NCBI GenBank assembly: GCA_016197205.1
Contig: JACPWG010000059.1
Coordinates: forward strand, 1 to 45,980
Direction: 5' to 3'
DNA from: Planctomycetota bacterium
GTDB lineage: Bacteria; Planctomycetota; MHYJ01; WSZJ01; JACPWG01
DNA length: 45,980 nucleotides
Shown here: piece by piece, positions 17,751-26,090 of the stretch
How the letters are laid out: each line of letters starts with the position of its first letter
Numbering within the stretch: the first letter of the stretch is position 1
Program-made: the position numbers and the translations under genes
The notes under the pieces: generated by a model
What the model was told of the DNA's origin: nothing
The model's database searches: none
What the model saw: the letters and a program-made list of their open reading frames with translations, nothing else

Positions 17751-19964
17751 ATGGCCCAGTCCCAGGTGTCGCCCCGGTTCCGTGCCCTCGAGGAAGTCCG
17801 CCGCCGCGCCATCCGCGTCGTCCCCGGACTCGCGGAGGGCGGCTCACGCGTCGCCGAGCATTTCGGCTCGAACACGTTCGACGCGCGCGCGATGCGCGAG
17901 AAGCTTCCGCGCCCCGTCTTCAAGAAGCTCCAGGAGACGACCCGGCGCGGCGAAAAGCTCGACCGCACCATCGCCGATACCGTGGCGCATGCCGTCAAGG
18001 AATGGGCCCTCGAGAAAGGCTGCTCGCACTTCTGCCACTGGTTCCAGCCCCAGACCGGCCTCACCGCCGAGAAGCACGACGCCTTCCTCACCTTCGACGA
18101 CGACGCCCAGGCGATCGAGCGCTTCAGCGGCTCCCAGCTCATCCAGAGCGAGCCGGACGCGTCCTCCTTCCCGAGCGGCGGCATGCGGACCACCTTCGAG
18201 GCCCGCGGCTACACCGCCTGGGACCCGTCCAGCCCGGTCTTCGTCATGGAAGGCCCGAACGGCAACACCCTCTGCATCCCCTCGGTGTTCCTCTCCTACT
18301 ACGGCCAGGCGCTGGACAACAAGACGCCCCTCCTCCGCTCCATGGAGGTGCTCAACCGCCGCGCCGTCGAGGTCCTGAAACTGCTCGGGCACGACAAGGT
18401 CTACCGCGTCGTCCCGACCCTCGGACCGGAGCAGGAGTACTTCCTCATCGACCGGGCGTTCTACGACCTCCGCCCCGACCTCGTCGCCACGGGCCGCACC
18501 CTCGTCGGCGCACGCCCGGCCAAGGGCCAGCAGCTCGAGGACCACTACTTCGGCAGCATCAAGGGGCGCATCCTCGCCTTCATGCAGGAGGCCGAGCACG
18601 AGCTGTACAAGCTCGGCGTCCCCGTAAAGACCCGGCACAACGAGGTCTCCCCCGCGCAGTACGAGTCAGCGCCGATCTTCGAAGAGGCCAACGTCGCCAG
18701 CGACCACAACCAGCTCGTCATGGAAATCCTGCGGTCGGTCGCCCGCCGTCACGACCTCACCCTCCTTCTGCACGAAAAGCCCTTCGCCGGCGTGAACGGG
18801 AGCGGCAAGCACAACAACTGGTCGCTCGCCGACTCGGAGGGCAACAACCTCCTGGAGCCCGGCAAGACCCCCGACCAGAACCTCCAGTTCCTCGTCTTCC
18901 TCGTGGCCGTCTTGAAGGGCGTCCACAAGCGGGCCGGCCTGCTGCGCTCCGCGATCGCGATTTCCGGCAACGACCATCGGCTCGGCGCGAACGAGGCACC
19001 GCCCGCGATCATTTCCGTGTTCCTCGGCGAGCAGCTCACCGACATCCTGGACCGGATCGAAAAGGGCGAGGGCGCGAACCAGCCGACGAGCGAGCGACTG
19101 ATTCAGCTCGGCGTGTCCAAGCTGCCCGAAGTGAACCGGGACTACACCGACCGGAACCGCACCTCCCCGTTCGCGTTCACGGGGAACAAGTTCGAGTTCC
19201 GCGCCGTGCCGTCGAGCGCCGTGATTTCCGTGCCGATCGCGATCCTGAACGCGGCGGTCGCGGAGGCGCTGGAGGAGCTCAAGACCGCGATCGAGCAGCG
19301 GAAGACGAAGGGGATGCCGCTCGAGAAGGCCGTGATGGAGGCCGTACGCGAAGCGGTGGTCGCCACGAAGCCGATCCGGTACGAGGGGAACAACTACGCG
19401 GCCGAGTGGGTGCTGGAGGCGGAGCGGCGGAAGCTGCCGAACCTGCGGAAGGCCCCCGAGGCGCTCGCGCAGACGGTGACGCCGGAGTCGAAGGCGTTCT
19501 TCGCGCGCACGGGGCTCCTGCGCGAGGAGGAGGTCGAGGCCCGGTACCACGTGATGCTGGAGCGCTACGTCAAGGACATCGAGATCGAGTACGACGTGCT
19601 GAAGAACGTGGCGCGGACGCTGGTCCTGCCCGCGGCCTTCGCCCACCAGGAGACGCTGGGGAGGAGCATCGCGGCGGCGGAGGCGGCCCTGCCGGGCTCC
19701 GGCGACCTGCTGGCGCCGCAGAAGAGCGACCTCAAGGAGCACGCCCGCGACATCGCGACGCTGGCGGAGCGGCTGAAGAAGCTGGAGCGGGCGGGCAGCG
19801 GCGCGCTGGCCCTGGACTCGATCGAGCGCAAGGCGCGCGCGATGGCGGACGAGGTCCTGCCGGCCATGGAAATGGTCCGGGAGGTCTGCGACCGCATGGA
19901 GGAGAACGTGGCCGACGACGCGTGGCCGCTGCCGAAGTATCGCGAGATGCTGTTCGTGGTGTGA
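17751..19964 (+). CDS. glnN: Glutamine synthetase type III
   Basis: This 737-aa protein, the usual size for GSIII (about 700-730), makes glutamine from glutamate, ammonia and ATP in the cytoplasm. The GS catalytic core is visible: the metal/glutamate-binding segment GPEQEYFLID (from residue 225), the ATP-site segment NGSGKHNNWS, and NRTSPFAFTGNKFEFR with its conserved Arg/Glu. The N-terminal GSIII-specific region and the long helical C-terminal region (about 560-737) identify type III rather than GlnA. The start at 17751 has GAGGAGG six bases upstream; an in-frame ATG at 17715 lacks one. A promoter candidate and a strong terminator bracket the gene. Its last 14 codons recur 102 bases downstream. 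Confidence 0.96.
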   Translation: MAQSQVSPRFRALEEVRRRAIRVVPGLAEGGSRVAEHFGSNTFDARAMREKLPRPVFKKLQETTRRGEKLDRTIADTVAHAVKEWALEKGCSHFCHWFQPQTGLTAEKHDAFLTFDDDAQAIERFSGSQLIQSEPDASSFPSGGMRTTFEARGYTAWDPSSPVFVMEGPNGNTLCIPSVFLSYYGQALDNKTPLLRSMEVLNRRAVEVLKLLGHDKVYRVVPTLGPEQEYFLIDRAFYDLRPDLVATGRTLVGARPAKGQQLEDHYFGSIKGRILAFMQEAEHELYKLGVPVKTRHNEVSPAQYESAPIFEEANVASDHNQLVMEILRSVARRHDLTLLLHEKPFAGVNGSGKHNNWSLADSEGNNLLEPGKTPDQNLQFLVFLVAVLKGVHKRAGLLRSAIAISGNDHRLGANEAPPAIISVFLGEQLTDILDRIEKGEGANQPTSERLIQLGVSKLPEVNRDYTDRNRTSPFAFTGNKFEFRAVPSSAVISVPIAILNAAVAEALEELKTAIEQRKTKGMPLEKAVMEAVREAVVATKPIRYEGNNYAAEWVLEAERRKLPNLRKAPEALAQTVTPESKAFFARTGLLREEEVEARYHVMLERYVKDIEIEYDVLKNVARTLVLPAAFAHQETLGRSIAAAEAALPGSGDLLAPQKSDLKEHARDIATLAERLKKLERAGSGALALDSIERKARAMADEVLPAMEMVREVCDRMEENVADDAWPLPKYREMLFVV

Positions 19965-20008
19965 CCCGTCCGGCTGAGGCTGCCTAGCCGATGGGCGAGT
20001 CCCCCGAA

Positions 20009-20066
20009 GCTCGCCGCACTCGCCGCCCGAAGCGCGGCGTGCGAAGGGTGAGCGAGCGGAGGGGGA
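20009..20066. repeat. REP-like hairpin between the two glnN ends
   Basis: GTCCCCCGAAGCTCGCCGC and the facing GAGCGAGCGGAGGGGGA form imperfect arms, related to CCCCCCGAAGCTCGCCGC at 15527. It fills most of the gap between the real glnN end and the duplicated end. Confidence 0.5.
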
Positions 20067-20108
20067 TGGCCGCTGCCGAAGTACCGCGAAATGCTCTTCG
20101 TGGTGTAG
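20067..20108 (+). pseudogene. Duplicated 3' end of glnN (14 codons)
   Basis: It encodes WPLPKYREMLFVV followed by TAG, the same peptide that ends glnN at 19923-19964 (TGA there). The three base differences in the coding part are all at silent third positions. This indicates that the copy once evolved under protein-coding constraint, as part of a second glnN or of the original end of this one. It lies directly before the terminator. Confidence 0.8.
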
Positions 20109-20149
20109 GCGGCGGGCGGCGGCGGCGCCAACGAGAGGCGAGAAACGAG

Positions 20150-20192
20150 CGGGCCCTTCCTCGGGCGATCGGGGGAGGGCCCGTTTTGTTTT
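20150..20192 (+). terminator. Intrinsic terminator
   Basis: CGGGCCCTTCCTC and GGGGGAGGGCCCG form a GC-rich stem, followed by TTTTGTTTT. It lies 186 bases after the glnN stop and 42 bases after the duplicated end, so it was probably the native glnN terminator. Confidence 0.85.
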
Positions 20193-20205
20193 CAACAAGC
20201 CGAAG

Positions 20206-20460
20206 TGAAGCTAAAATCGATCTCTCCGTCCGACGCCACAGATGATCGCCGGTAGAGGACGGTGGACTCAGCGCCCGGCCTCTGCGTCTCCGCGTCTCTG
20301 TGTAAAAGTCTCGCGTTCGACCCACACGGCCGGGCCGAATTTCAAATTGCAAAAGGTCAAATTTCAAATTTCAAATTTCGCCCGCGTCTAGCTGGGACGC
20401 GGAGCCATGATCCAGCGATTTGCCGCCGTCGGTCGAGTTTAGCCTCAGTTCGGGTTGTTG
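20206..20460 (+). repeat. Direct repeat D, left copy
   Basis: About 255 bases matching 25682-25929 with scattered differences. Shared landmarks are TGAAGCTAAA, GATGATCGCCGGTAGAGGA, CCCGGCCTCTGCGTCTCC and AAATTTCAAATTTCG. The left copy has one or two extra AAATTTC units. The two copies flank the McrBC-like module in the same orientation. Confidence 0.85.
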
Positions 20461-20705
20461 TTTCTTTTCGACGACCCGACGAAGGGCCGACTGCGGTTGA
20501 CTCGCAGAGGCCCTTCGATCCGGGCGAGGCTTGCTGTGCGGGGCTTCCGTCCTGCACCACCGTAGCCGATCGCCGTTCGTCAGCCTTCGGTCGGGTCGTG
20601 AATTGTTTTCGCCCACCCTCCGTGCGGAGGGCCGGTGACCGCCGCTCAAGGCCTCGATGGCCACGGGGCGGCGCGGCGCGAGCGCCGAACGGGGGAAGGC
20701 GCCGG

Positions 20706-20734
20706 TTGACGTTCGTTGCCTGCCGCGGTATCGT
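20706..20734 (+). promoter_or_regulatory. Promoter candidate 1 for the McrBC-like module
   Basis: TTGACG, 17-base spacer, TATCGT, ending 110 bases before the mcrB-like start. The stretch 20461-20705 holds a degenerate hairpin of the TTCC-loop kind at 20536-20557 and no gene. Confidence 0.5.
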
Positions 20735-20766
20735 GCGGAGCCGCGCCGCGCTCGCGAAGCTCCGTA

Positions 20767-20795
20767 TTGACATTCCTCGGCGCACCGGTTAAGAG
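20767..20795 (+). promoter_or_regulatory. Promoter candidate 2 for the McrBC-like module
   Basis: TTGACA, 17-base spacer, TAAGAG, ending 49 bases before the start codon. It has a perfect -35 but a weaker -10 than candidate 1. Confidence 0.45.
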
Positions 20796-20844
20796 AGCCC
20801 TGTTCCGCCCTCTCCCGCCCTCCATCGCTCGACGAGGAGCCCCC

Positions 20845-23316
20845 ATGTCCTACGCCGACGTCGACGAGGTCCTGGACGACCACACGAACCTCGTCCTCGC
20901 CCTGGATCAGAGCCCCTTCGAGGTCCAGACCGCCGTCGGCGTCAACAAGTTCGCGGTGCTCGTCCCGCTCATGACCGAGGACGGACGGCGCTTCGAGAAC
21001 CTGGAACGCGACTTCCCGAACCGCGGCCGCGTCTGGTGGATGCTTCGGCCGGAGAACGAGCGGGAGTCGCTCGGCCCCGGATCGCTCTGGACCGCGCCGA
21101 TCGAACGCGCGCCGGAGTTCGGCTCCTCGCACCCGAAGAAGGACTTCTATCAGATCGTCCGGCCCCGCGCCTTTGGCGGCGTCAAGGACTGGGTGGAGAT
21201 CCTCGAGGTGCCGTTCGATCCCGCCGACGCGGCAGCCGCGTTGCCGGACGACGGGATCCGGATGGAACGCCCCCCTCTTCCCCTCGTCGTCCTCTTGGGC
21301 CGCGGGCGCCTCGTGGGGCCCTACCACGCGCGGTGGGACGCGGCGACCGGGCACGCGATCCTGGCGGCCGCCAATCCCGGCAAGCCGCAGGCCTTCGCCC
21401 TGCCGGTCTCAGCCCTGCGGCCAGGCGAACACTTCGAGGAATTCACCTACCGCACCAACCGCTGGGACCCCCGTGCCCCGCAACGAGACCTCACGATCCG
21501 CCTCCTCGCAAAGAAGCACCTGGAGGCCTTTCCGCGCGCCGGGCAGGTCCTGGACGCCGCCTCCGACAACCAAGTCGTGAACTGGGCCCTGGGACGGGCG
21601 CAGTTCACGAAGGCGGAACGATCGGTCTTCCGGGACGCGATTTCCCGCCTCCCCGGCGGCCCGGAAACCGAGGGCGAGTTCCCGGGCCGGCTCGCAAGGT
21701 TCAAGTCGCTGTGCGAGCGCGGCGAGCGCGTGCGGGCCCTCGGGGTCGAGGTCGCCCAGTCGCTCGCCGCGCAGCCGGCCTTCGCCGCCCTCGTCCAAAA
21801 CCATGCCTCCACCCTCGCGGAGGCGCGGATCGCCGAGCTCGTCGCCTCGCGGAGCGCGGAGCTCGAGGAGGCTCTCCAGCAGGCCACGAACCGCTTCAAG
21901 AAGCTGCAGGAAGACCTCGGCCGGCTTGAGCGGGAGTACGACCAAGCGAAAAGCGAACAGGAAGCGCGGCTGGAAATCGACCGTGCCGACTGGATCCGCT
22001 CGCTGGAGCGGCGCGAGGCGGAGCTCGCGGAACGCCAGGCGAGCATCGAGAAGCGCGAACGCGAGATGGAGTCGCGGCTGGCCGACGTGGTGCACCGCTA
22101 CGAGACGCAGGGCCGTGAGCTCGGGAACGAGCTGCTCGCGCAGGTCCCCATCCTGCGCCGGCTCGGCCTCGGCGGCAGCGGAGGCGGGGAGGGAGGACGC
22201 GACGCCCCGCCGGACGTGCCCGCCCGCCTGGCGCTCCCCCTCTGGCTCGGCCACCCGCGTCGGAAGGGGAACCTCGACGAGGCGGCCTTCCTCTCGCAGT
22301 TCGCCGACGTCGCGGCGCGGCGTGGCTACGTCTTCGACCGCGAAGACCTCGTCAACTTCCACCTCTCCGTGAAGGTGGGTTTCTGGACCGTGCTCGCGGG
22401 CCCCAGCGGCACGGGGAAGACCTCGCTGCCCCGCCTGTACGCCGAGGCGCTGGGCTCGCTGGACGAGTACGTTTCCATTCCGGTTCGGCCGGACTGGCTG
22501 GACGACCGTGACCTGATCGGCGCCTTCAACGCGCTCGCCGGCCGCTTCGAGCCCGCCGCGACCGGCCTCGTGGATCGCCTCATCGCCGCGGCGAAGGACC
22601 TGGAGCAGGCTCGCGGCGGCATCTACGTCGTCTGCCTCGACGAGATGAACCTCGCCCGCGTGGAGCACTACTGCGCCCAGCTCCTGAGCGTCATCGAGGA
22701 ACCGCCGGCCCGCCGCCGCCTCCAACTCTTCAGCCGCGGCGTGGAGCGGACCGGCGAGCCCTACTCCGAGCACCGGGAGCTTTCGCTCGGCGATAACCTG
22801 AGGTTCGTGGGAACGATCAACATGGACGAGACTACCCACTTCTTCAGCCCGAAAGTGCTTGACCGCGCGCCGGTCCTCTGCCTCGAGGCGCCGGCGATCG
22901 ACCGCGAACCGGCGCCTCGAGCCAAGGCCCAGGTCCTGGACGTGACGCCGGTCCATTTCGAGGAGTACGGCTCGTGGATCCGGGGTCCGGAACAGGCCGC
23001 CCCCGAGGTTCGGACGCTCCTGGTCTCGCTCGACCGGCACCTGCGAAACACGGGCTCGGGGCTCGGCTTCCGGATGCGCGATCGCGTCCTCGCGTACGTG
23101 GCGTCGTCGCGCGGCCTCCTCTCCCCCGCGCGGGCCCTCGACCTGGCCCTCGCTCAGAACGTGCTGCCTCGCCTCCGCACCGGGCACGCCGGCTTCAAGG
23201 AGGCGATCCAGGGCATCGTCGAGCTCGTGCCGGAGGCGTCCTACCCGCGTTCGGGCCGGCTCCTCACGGCCTTGCGGGATGCGGGCGGGGACTATGACTT
23301 CTTCCAATTGCTATGA
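20845..23316 (+). CDS. McrB-like AAA+ NTPase with internal coiled coil (type IV restriction-like)
   Basis: This 823-aa protein has an N-terminal region of about 320 residues with no recognised domain, probably the specificity part. A strongly predicted coiled coil covers about 325-435 (runs such as SLERREAELAERQASIEKRE). The McrB-type motor has Walker A GPSGTGKT (519-526), Walker B VVCLDEMNLARVEHY (from 595) and the sensor/nucleotide motif GTINMDETT (656-664) followed by FSPKVLDRA. In known systems McrB hydrolyses GTP (some relatives ATP) and activates the McrC nuclease. GAGGAG lies five bases before the ATG; an upstream in-frame ATG at 20716 would include the promoters and is rejected. It overlaps the nuclease gene by 38 bases. 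The coiled coil recalls the CoCoNuT branch of McrBC systems; membership is inference. Confidence 0.85.
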   Translation: MSYADVDEVLDDHTNLVLALDQSPFEVQTAVGVNKFAVLVPLMTEDGRRFENLERDFPNRGRVWWMLRPENERESLGPGSLWTAPIERAPEFGSSHPKKDFYQIVRPRAFGGVKDWVEILEVPFDPADAAAALPDDGIRMERPPLPLVVLLGRGRLVGPYHARWDAATGHAILAAANPGKPQAFALPVSALRPGEHFEEFTYRTNRWDPRAPQRDLTIRLLAKKHLEAFPRAGQVLDAASDNQVVNWALGRAQFTKAERSVFRDAISRLPGGPETEGEFPGRLARFKSLCERGERVRALGVEVAQSLAAQPAFAALVQNHASTLAEARIAELVASRSAELEEALQQATNRFKKLQEDLGRLEREYDQAKSEQEARLEIDRADWIRSLERREAELAERQASIEKREREMESRLADVVHRYETQGRELGNELLAQVPILRRLGLGGSGGGEGGRDAPPDVPARLALPLWLGHPRRKGNLDEAAFLSQFADVAARRGYVFDREDLVNFHLSVKVGFWTVLAGPSGTGKTSLPRLYAEALGSLDEYVSIPVRPDWLDDRDLIGAFNALAGRFEPAATGLVDRLIAAAKDLEQARGGIYVVCLDEMNLARVEHYCAQLLSVIEEPPARRRLQLFSRGVERTGEPYSEHRELSLGDNLRFVGTINMDETTHFFSPKVLDRAPVLCLEAPAIDREPAPRAKAQVLDVTPVHFEEYGSWIRGPEQAAPEVRTLLVSLDRHLRNTGSGLGFRMRDRVLAYVASSRGLLSPARALDLALAQNVLPRLRTGHAGFKEAIQGIVELVPEASYPRSGRLLTALRDAGGDYDFFQLL

Positions 23317-25060
23317 ACTGTCCGTCGCGCAGCGGGGACGGAACCTCGGGTCCGTCTCGGCGAGCCCGGTGGACCCGCATGCCTCCGCGGTCGCGCCCGC
23401 CGCGCTCGAGGCCGAGCTCCCGATGAACGTCATCGTCGGCCGCCCCCCGGGCGCCACGACGCTCGGACGCGTGCGAGTCGGGGACGCGATCCTCCTGGTG
23501 CTCCGGCCGGGCGACACGGGCATGTCGTGCTCGGCGGACACGCTCCGCGAGGACTTCGGCGAGACGACGCTGGTCTACGAGGAGGCCGACCCGGACGATC
23601 CGGACGCGGCGCACCCGCTCCTCTCGCTCACGCTCCTCCTCGCCTGCAAGCCGGAGCTCGAGGCTCTCTACGAGCGGCTGGTGGCCGAGCTCGAGGGGAT
23701 CCACGCGGGGCTGGCGCAGGACTTCCTCAGTCGGACCACGCACCGGTGGGGAAGGGCGCAACGGACGGCGCTCCCCGTCCGACCCGAGGAAGAGCTTGCC
23801 CGCATGGCGGGTTGGCTGGACCTGCTGTCGCACGCTCTCTCGCGGATTGGAGACCAGCCGTCCACCGCGCTCCAGCGTCAGATGGGGCGGGCGCGCTGGC
23901 GGTCGGGGGACCTGCTCCGACCCTCCACGACGGGTCAGGCCGCGCTGGAGCCCGGCACCGTCGTCGTGGCTGGGTGCGTCCGCGCGGTCGGGAAGGTGCA
24001 GGTCTGCCGGACGCGCACGACGGCCGACATCCCGGAGCATCGACACCTGCGCGAGGGGCTCGGCCGGCTGGCGCAGCGCGCGCGCTCCGTGGCCGGCCAT
24101 TGCGCCCGCATGGCCGAGCTGTACGAGGCGGAGCGGCGCCGGTGGGGGCGCGACCGGCAGGACGGGTCGTCCGTGTTCGAGAAGCGCTTCGCGCCGCGCA
24201 TCCAGGTCCTCTCCGAGTGGGCGCGGCGCTCGCGCGAGCTGGAGGCGGGCTTCGAGCGCCTCGTCCGCGTCCACCCGTTCATCGCGGAGGCCGGCCCCGC
24301 CCGCGTGCGGCTGGGCCCGACGCCGATCTTCCTGAATCGGCCCGGGTATCGCGAGGCCTTCGTGGTGCTCAGGGCGGCGGAGGCCTCGGCCGGCGCGCTC
24401 GTGGCGGGCGAAGGGATCCGCGTCCGGTACCGGAAACTCTCCACGCTTTACGAATACTGGTGCTACGTCAAGGTCGTCGAGCTTCTGCGCGGGCTGTCGA
24501 AGCTCGGACCCGCGGACCCCGCCGACGCCTTCGCGATGATCGACGAGGTCTACCGCCCGGAGCTCCGGCCGGGCCAGAGCTTCCGCTTCCCATGGGGGAC
24601 GAACCGTCGCGTCGTCGTGACTTACGAACCGGAGTTCCCGCCCGTGGACCGACCCGCAATCGGCAACCAGCCCTTCCGCGCCACCCTCTCGGAGGGCACG
24701 CTCCGTCCGGACATCACCGTCGCGCTCGAACGCGAGGGGAAACCGACGGTCCTTCTCGTCCTGGACGCGAAGAGTCACGGCCACTTCGACCCGTCGACCC
24801 TTTGGGAGACGACCGACTACCGGAGCCGGATCTGCGACCCCGCGACCGGCCACCAGCCTGTGCGGCAGGTCTTCCTGCTCCACCGCAACGCGCGCCTCCG
24901 CCCGATCGTCAACGTGCCCGGTTACCTCGACCAGCGTGCCGGCGACCGGACCAGTTGGCTCATCGGCGCGGTGCCCTTCCTCCCCGACAGGACCGAGTCG
25001 GTCCGGCGCGTCTTGGAGCGCTTTCTCGGGGTCTTCGGCGCACCCGCCGGCGCCGACTGA
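23279..25060 (+). CDS. McrC-like nuclease subunit (DUF2357 / PD-(D/E)XK)
   Basis: This 593-aa protein has an N-terminal region that is beta-rich in its first 100 residues, then a helical middle. The DUF2357-type signature KLSTLYEYWCYVKVVELL is followed by a PD-(D/E)XK core: RPDI with Asp478 and VLDAKSH with Asp496-x-Lys498, all intact. It should cut nucleic acid when engaged by the McrB-like motor encoded immediately upstream. The start overlaps the motor gene by 38 bases; Met at 23294 is an alternative start. Translation is almost certainly coupled. Its TGA stop is the start of repeat C copy 2. Whether DNA or RNA is the target cannot be seen. Confidence 0.87.
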   Translation: MRAGTMTSSNCYELSVAQRGRNLGSVSASPVDPHASAVAPAALEAELPMNVIVGRPPGATTLGRVRVGDAILLVLRPGDTGMSCSADTLREDFGETTLVYEEADPDDPDAAHPLLSLTLLLACKPELEALYERLVAELEGIHAGLAQDFLSRTTHRWGRAQRTALPVRPEEELARMAGWLDLLSHALSRIGDQPSTALQRQMGRARWRSGDLLRPSTTGQAALEPGTVVVAGCVRAVGKVQVCRTRTTADIPEHRHLREGLGRLAQRARSVAGHCARMAELYEAERRRWGRDRQDGSSVFEKRFAPRIQVLSEWARRSRELEAGFERLVRVHPFIAEAGPARVRLGPTPIFLNRPGYREAFVVLRAAEASAGALVAGEGIRVRYRKLSTLYEYWCYVKVVELLRGLSKLGPADPADAFAMIDEVYRPELRPGQSFRFPWGTNRRVVVTYEPEFPPVDRPAIGNQPFRATLSEGTLRPDITVALEREGKPTVLLVLDAKSHGHFDPSTLWETTDYRSRICDPATGHQPVRQVFLLHRNARLRPIVNVPGYLDQRAGDRTSWLIGAVPFLPDRTESVRRVLERFLGVFGAPAGAD

Positions 25061-25262
25061 GTACCGCTCCACGGAAGTCGGTGGCCAATAGGCGAAGGCA
25101 AGTTTGGCCACCCGCGAGGCGCGCGAGCGAGGCGTAGTAACGGAGAACTACGGCAAGCGAGCGCAACGCTTGCGCCCCGAAGCGCCGCAGCGCGAAGGGG
25201 GGAAGCGGGCGGCCAAAATCGCCGAGAAAACTGGTCACCCCATTGCGTGGGGCGGTACTCAG
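25057..25262 (-). mobile_element. Repeat C, copy 2
   Basis: It starts CTGAGTACCGC and ends GCGGTACTCAG, a perfect 11-bp terminal inverted repeat. The interior is an inverted, diverged match to 15064-15260 (GCTCCACGGAAGTCGGTGG, GAGGCGCGCGAGCGAGGCG). The first bases supply the stop codon of the nuclease gene. From 25263 to 25493 nothing further was recognised. Confidence 0.7.
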
Positions 25263-25493
25263 GGTTCGTCATGCGTGCCCGATCTTACCGATCGCGGCTT
25301 CCTCGACAAAATTCATCCCGGTCTTCGGTCTCCGGTGACGAACCGCTTCGCTTGGGGGTGAACAGAACCCGAACGGGACCCAGCCCTCCGGGCGCCTCAG
25401 ACGCAGGCCACTCGCCTGTCGATGGATGGTTGGCATCGGGCGTTTCCTCCGCGGAGAGCTTGGCTGGTTGAGAGTCTCCGGTGCCTCCTCGCT

Positions 25494-25682
25494 TCAGCCG
25501 AGGTGACTCAGTCGGAGGCCAAGGCTATGGAGACTCCACGCGAGCTCCGGGAGGAAGGCGCCTGCTTGGTCCGTGGCCAATTTGCGGAAGAGCGCCACGG
25601 CTTCCTTGGAAGCACTCAGGGCCTCTCCGTGGTGGCCGAGGCGGGCGTACCAGGCGCCAAGGTTACGCAGATTTCCGGCAAT
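25494..25682 (-). pseudogene. Fragment of a tetratricopeptide-repeat protein gene
   Basis: The minus strand reads AGNLRNLGAWYARLGHHGEA, then about 40 more TPR-like residues including KEAVALFRKLA and LPELAWSLHSLGLRLSHLG, and then a stop. This is one and a half TPR units of the type NLG...EAL...EAV.LYR.LA. There is no start: the frame runs straight into repeat D. It is a remnant of a larger TPR protein, cut by the repeat. Confidence 0.7.
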
Positions 25683-25929
25683 GAAGCTAAAGTCGATCTC
25701 TCCGTGCGGTGCCAGCGATGATCGCCGGTAGAGGAGGGTGGACTCAGCGCCCGGCCTCTGCGTCTCCGGGTCTCTGTGTAAAAGTCCCGCATTCGACCCA
25801 CACGGCCGGTCCGAATTCCAAACTGCAAAAAGTCAAATTTCAAATTTCGCCCGCGGCTAGTTGGGACGCGGAGCTATGATCTAGCCACTTGCCGCCCTCG
25901 GTCGCGTTTAGCCTTTCTTCGGGTCGTTG
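25682..25929 (+). repeat. Direct repeat D, right copy
   Basis: Matches 20206-20460 in the same orientation. On its left it truncates the TPR fragment, and on its right it encodes the last residues of the minus-strand HicA-like frame, so its ends coincide with gene breakpoints. Confidence 0.85.
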
Positions 25930-26089
25930 TGAGGATATGCCTCGCCAGGCTCTTCTTGATTCCACGGTGACGCGGGCTCGGCTGGGAGACCTTCGTCTTC
26001 GGATTCTCATGCCAATCGTGTCTTGCGCCCTGTCGGACAAATACGCAGCCGATGGACCGAACGCGTCGGACCAGCTCAGCTCGTTTCAT
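25874..26089 (-). CDS. hicA: Orphan HicA-like toxin (mRNA interferase family)
   Basis: This 71-aa frame begins MKRAELVRRVRSIGC and continues FVRQGARHDWHENPK, VSQPSPRHRGIKKSLARHIL. This is the HicA pattern (dsRBD-like fold) with the conserved Gly-x-x-His of the active site at His24. HicA cleaves mRNA and is normally neutralised by HicB, encoded next to it. Here no HicB is present: the downstream side is repeat D, which also encodes the last 15 or so residues. The upstream side, one base before the ATG, is a 73-bp piece of glnN instead of a promoter. It is probably a silenced or decayed toxin gene; the core itself has no stop or frameshift. Confidence 0.62.
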   Translation of the reverse strand: MKRAELVRRVRSIGCVFVRQGARHDWHENPKTKVSQPSPRHRGIKKSLARHILTTTRRKAKRDRGRQVARS

Positions 26090-26090
26090 T

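Noticed and set aside
20716..20844. 43-residue N-terminal extension of the McrB-like protein
   Set aside because: It would contain promoter candidate 2 and lacks a ribosome site; GAGGAG supports the start at 20845.
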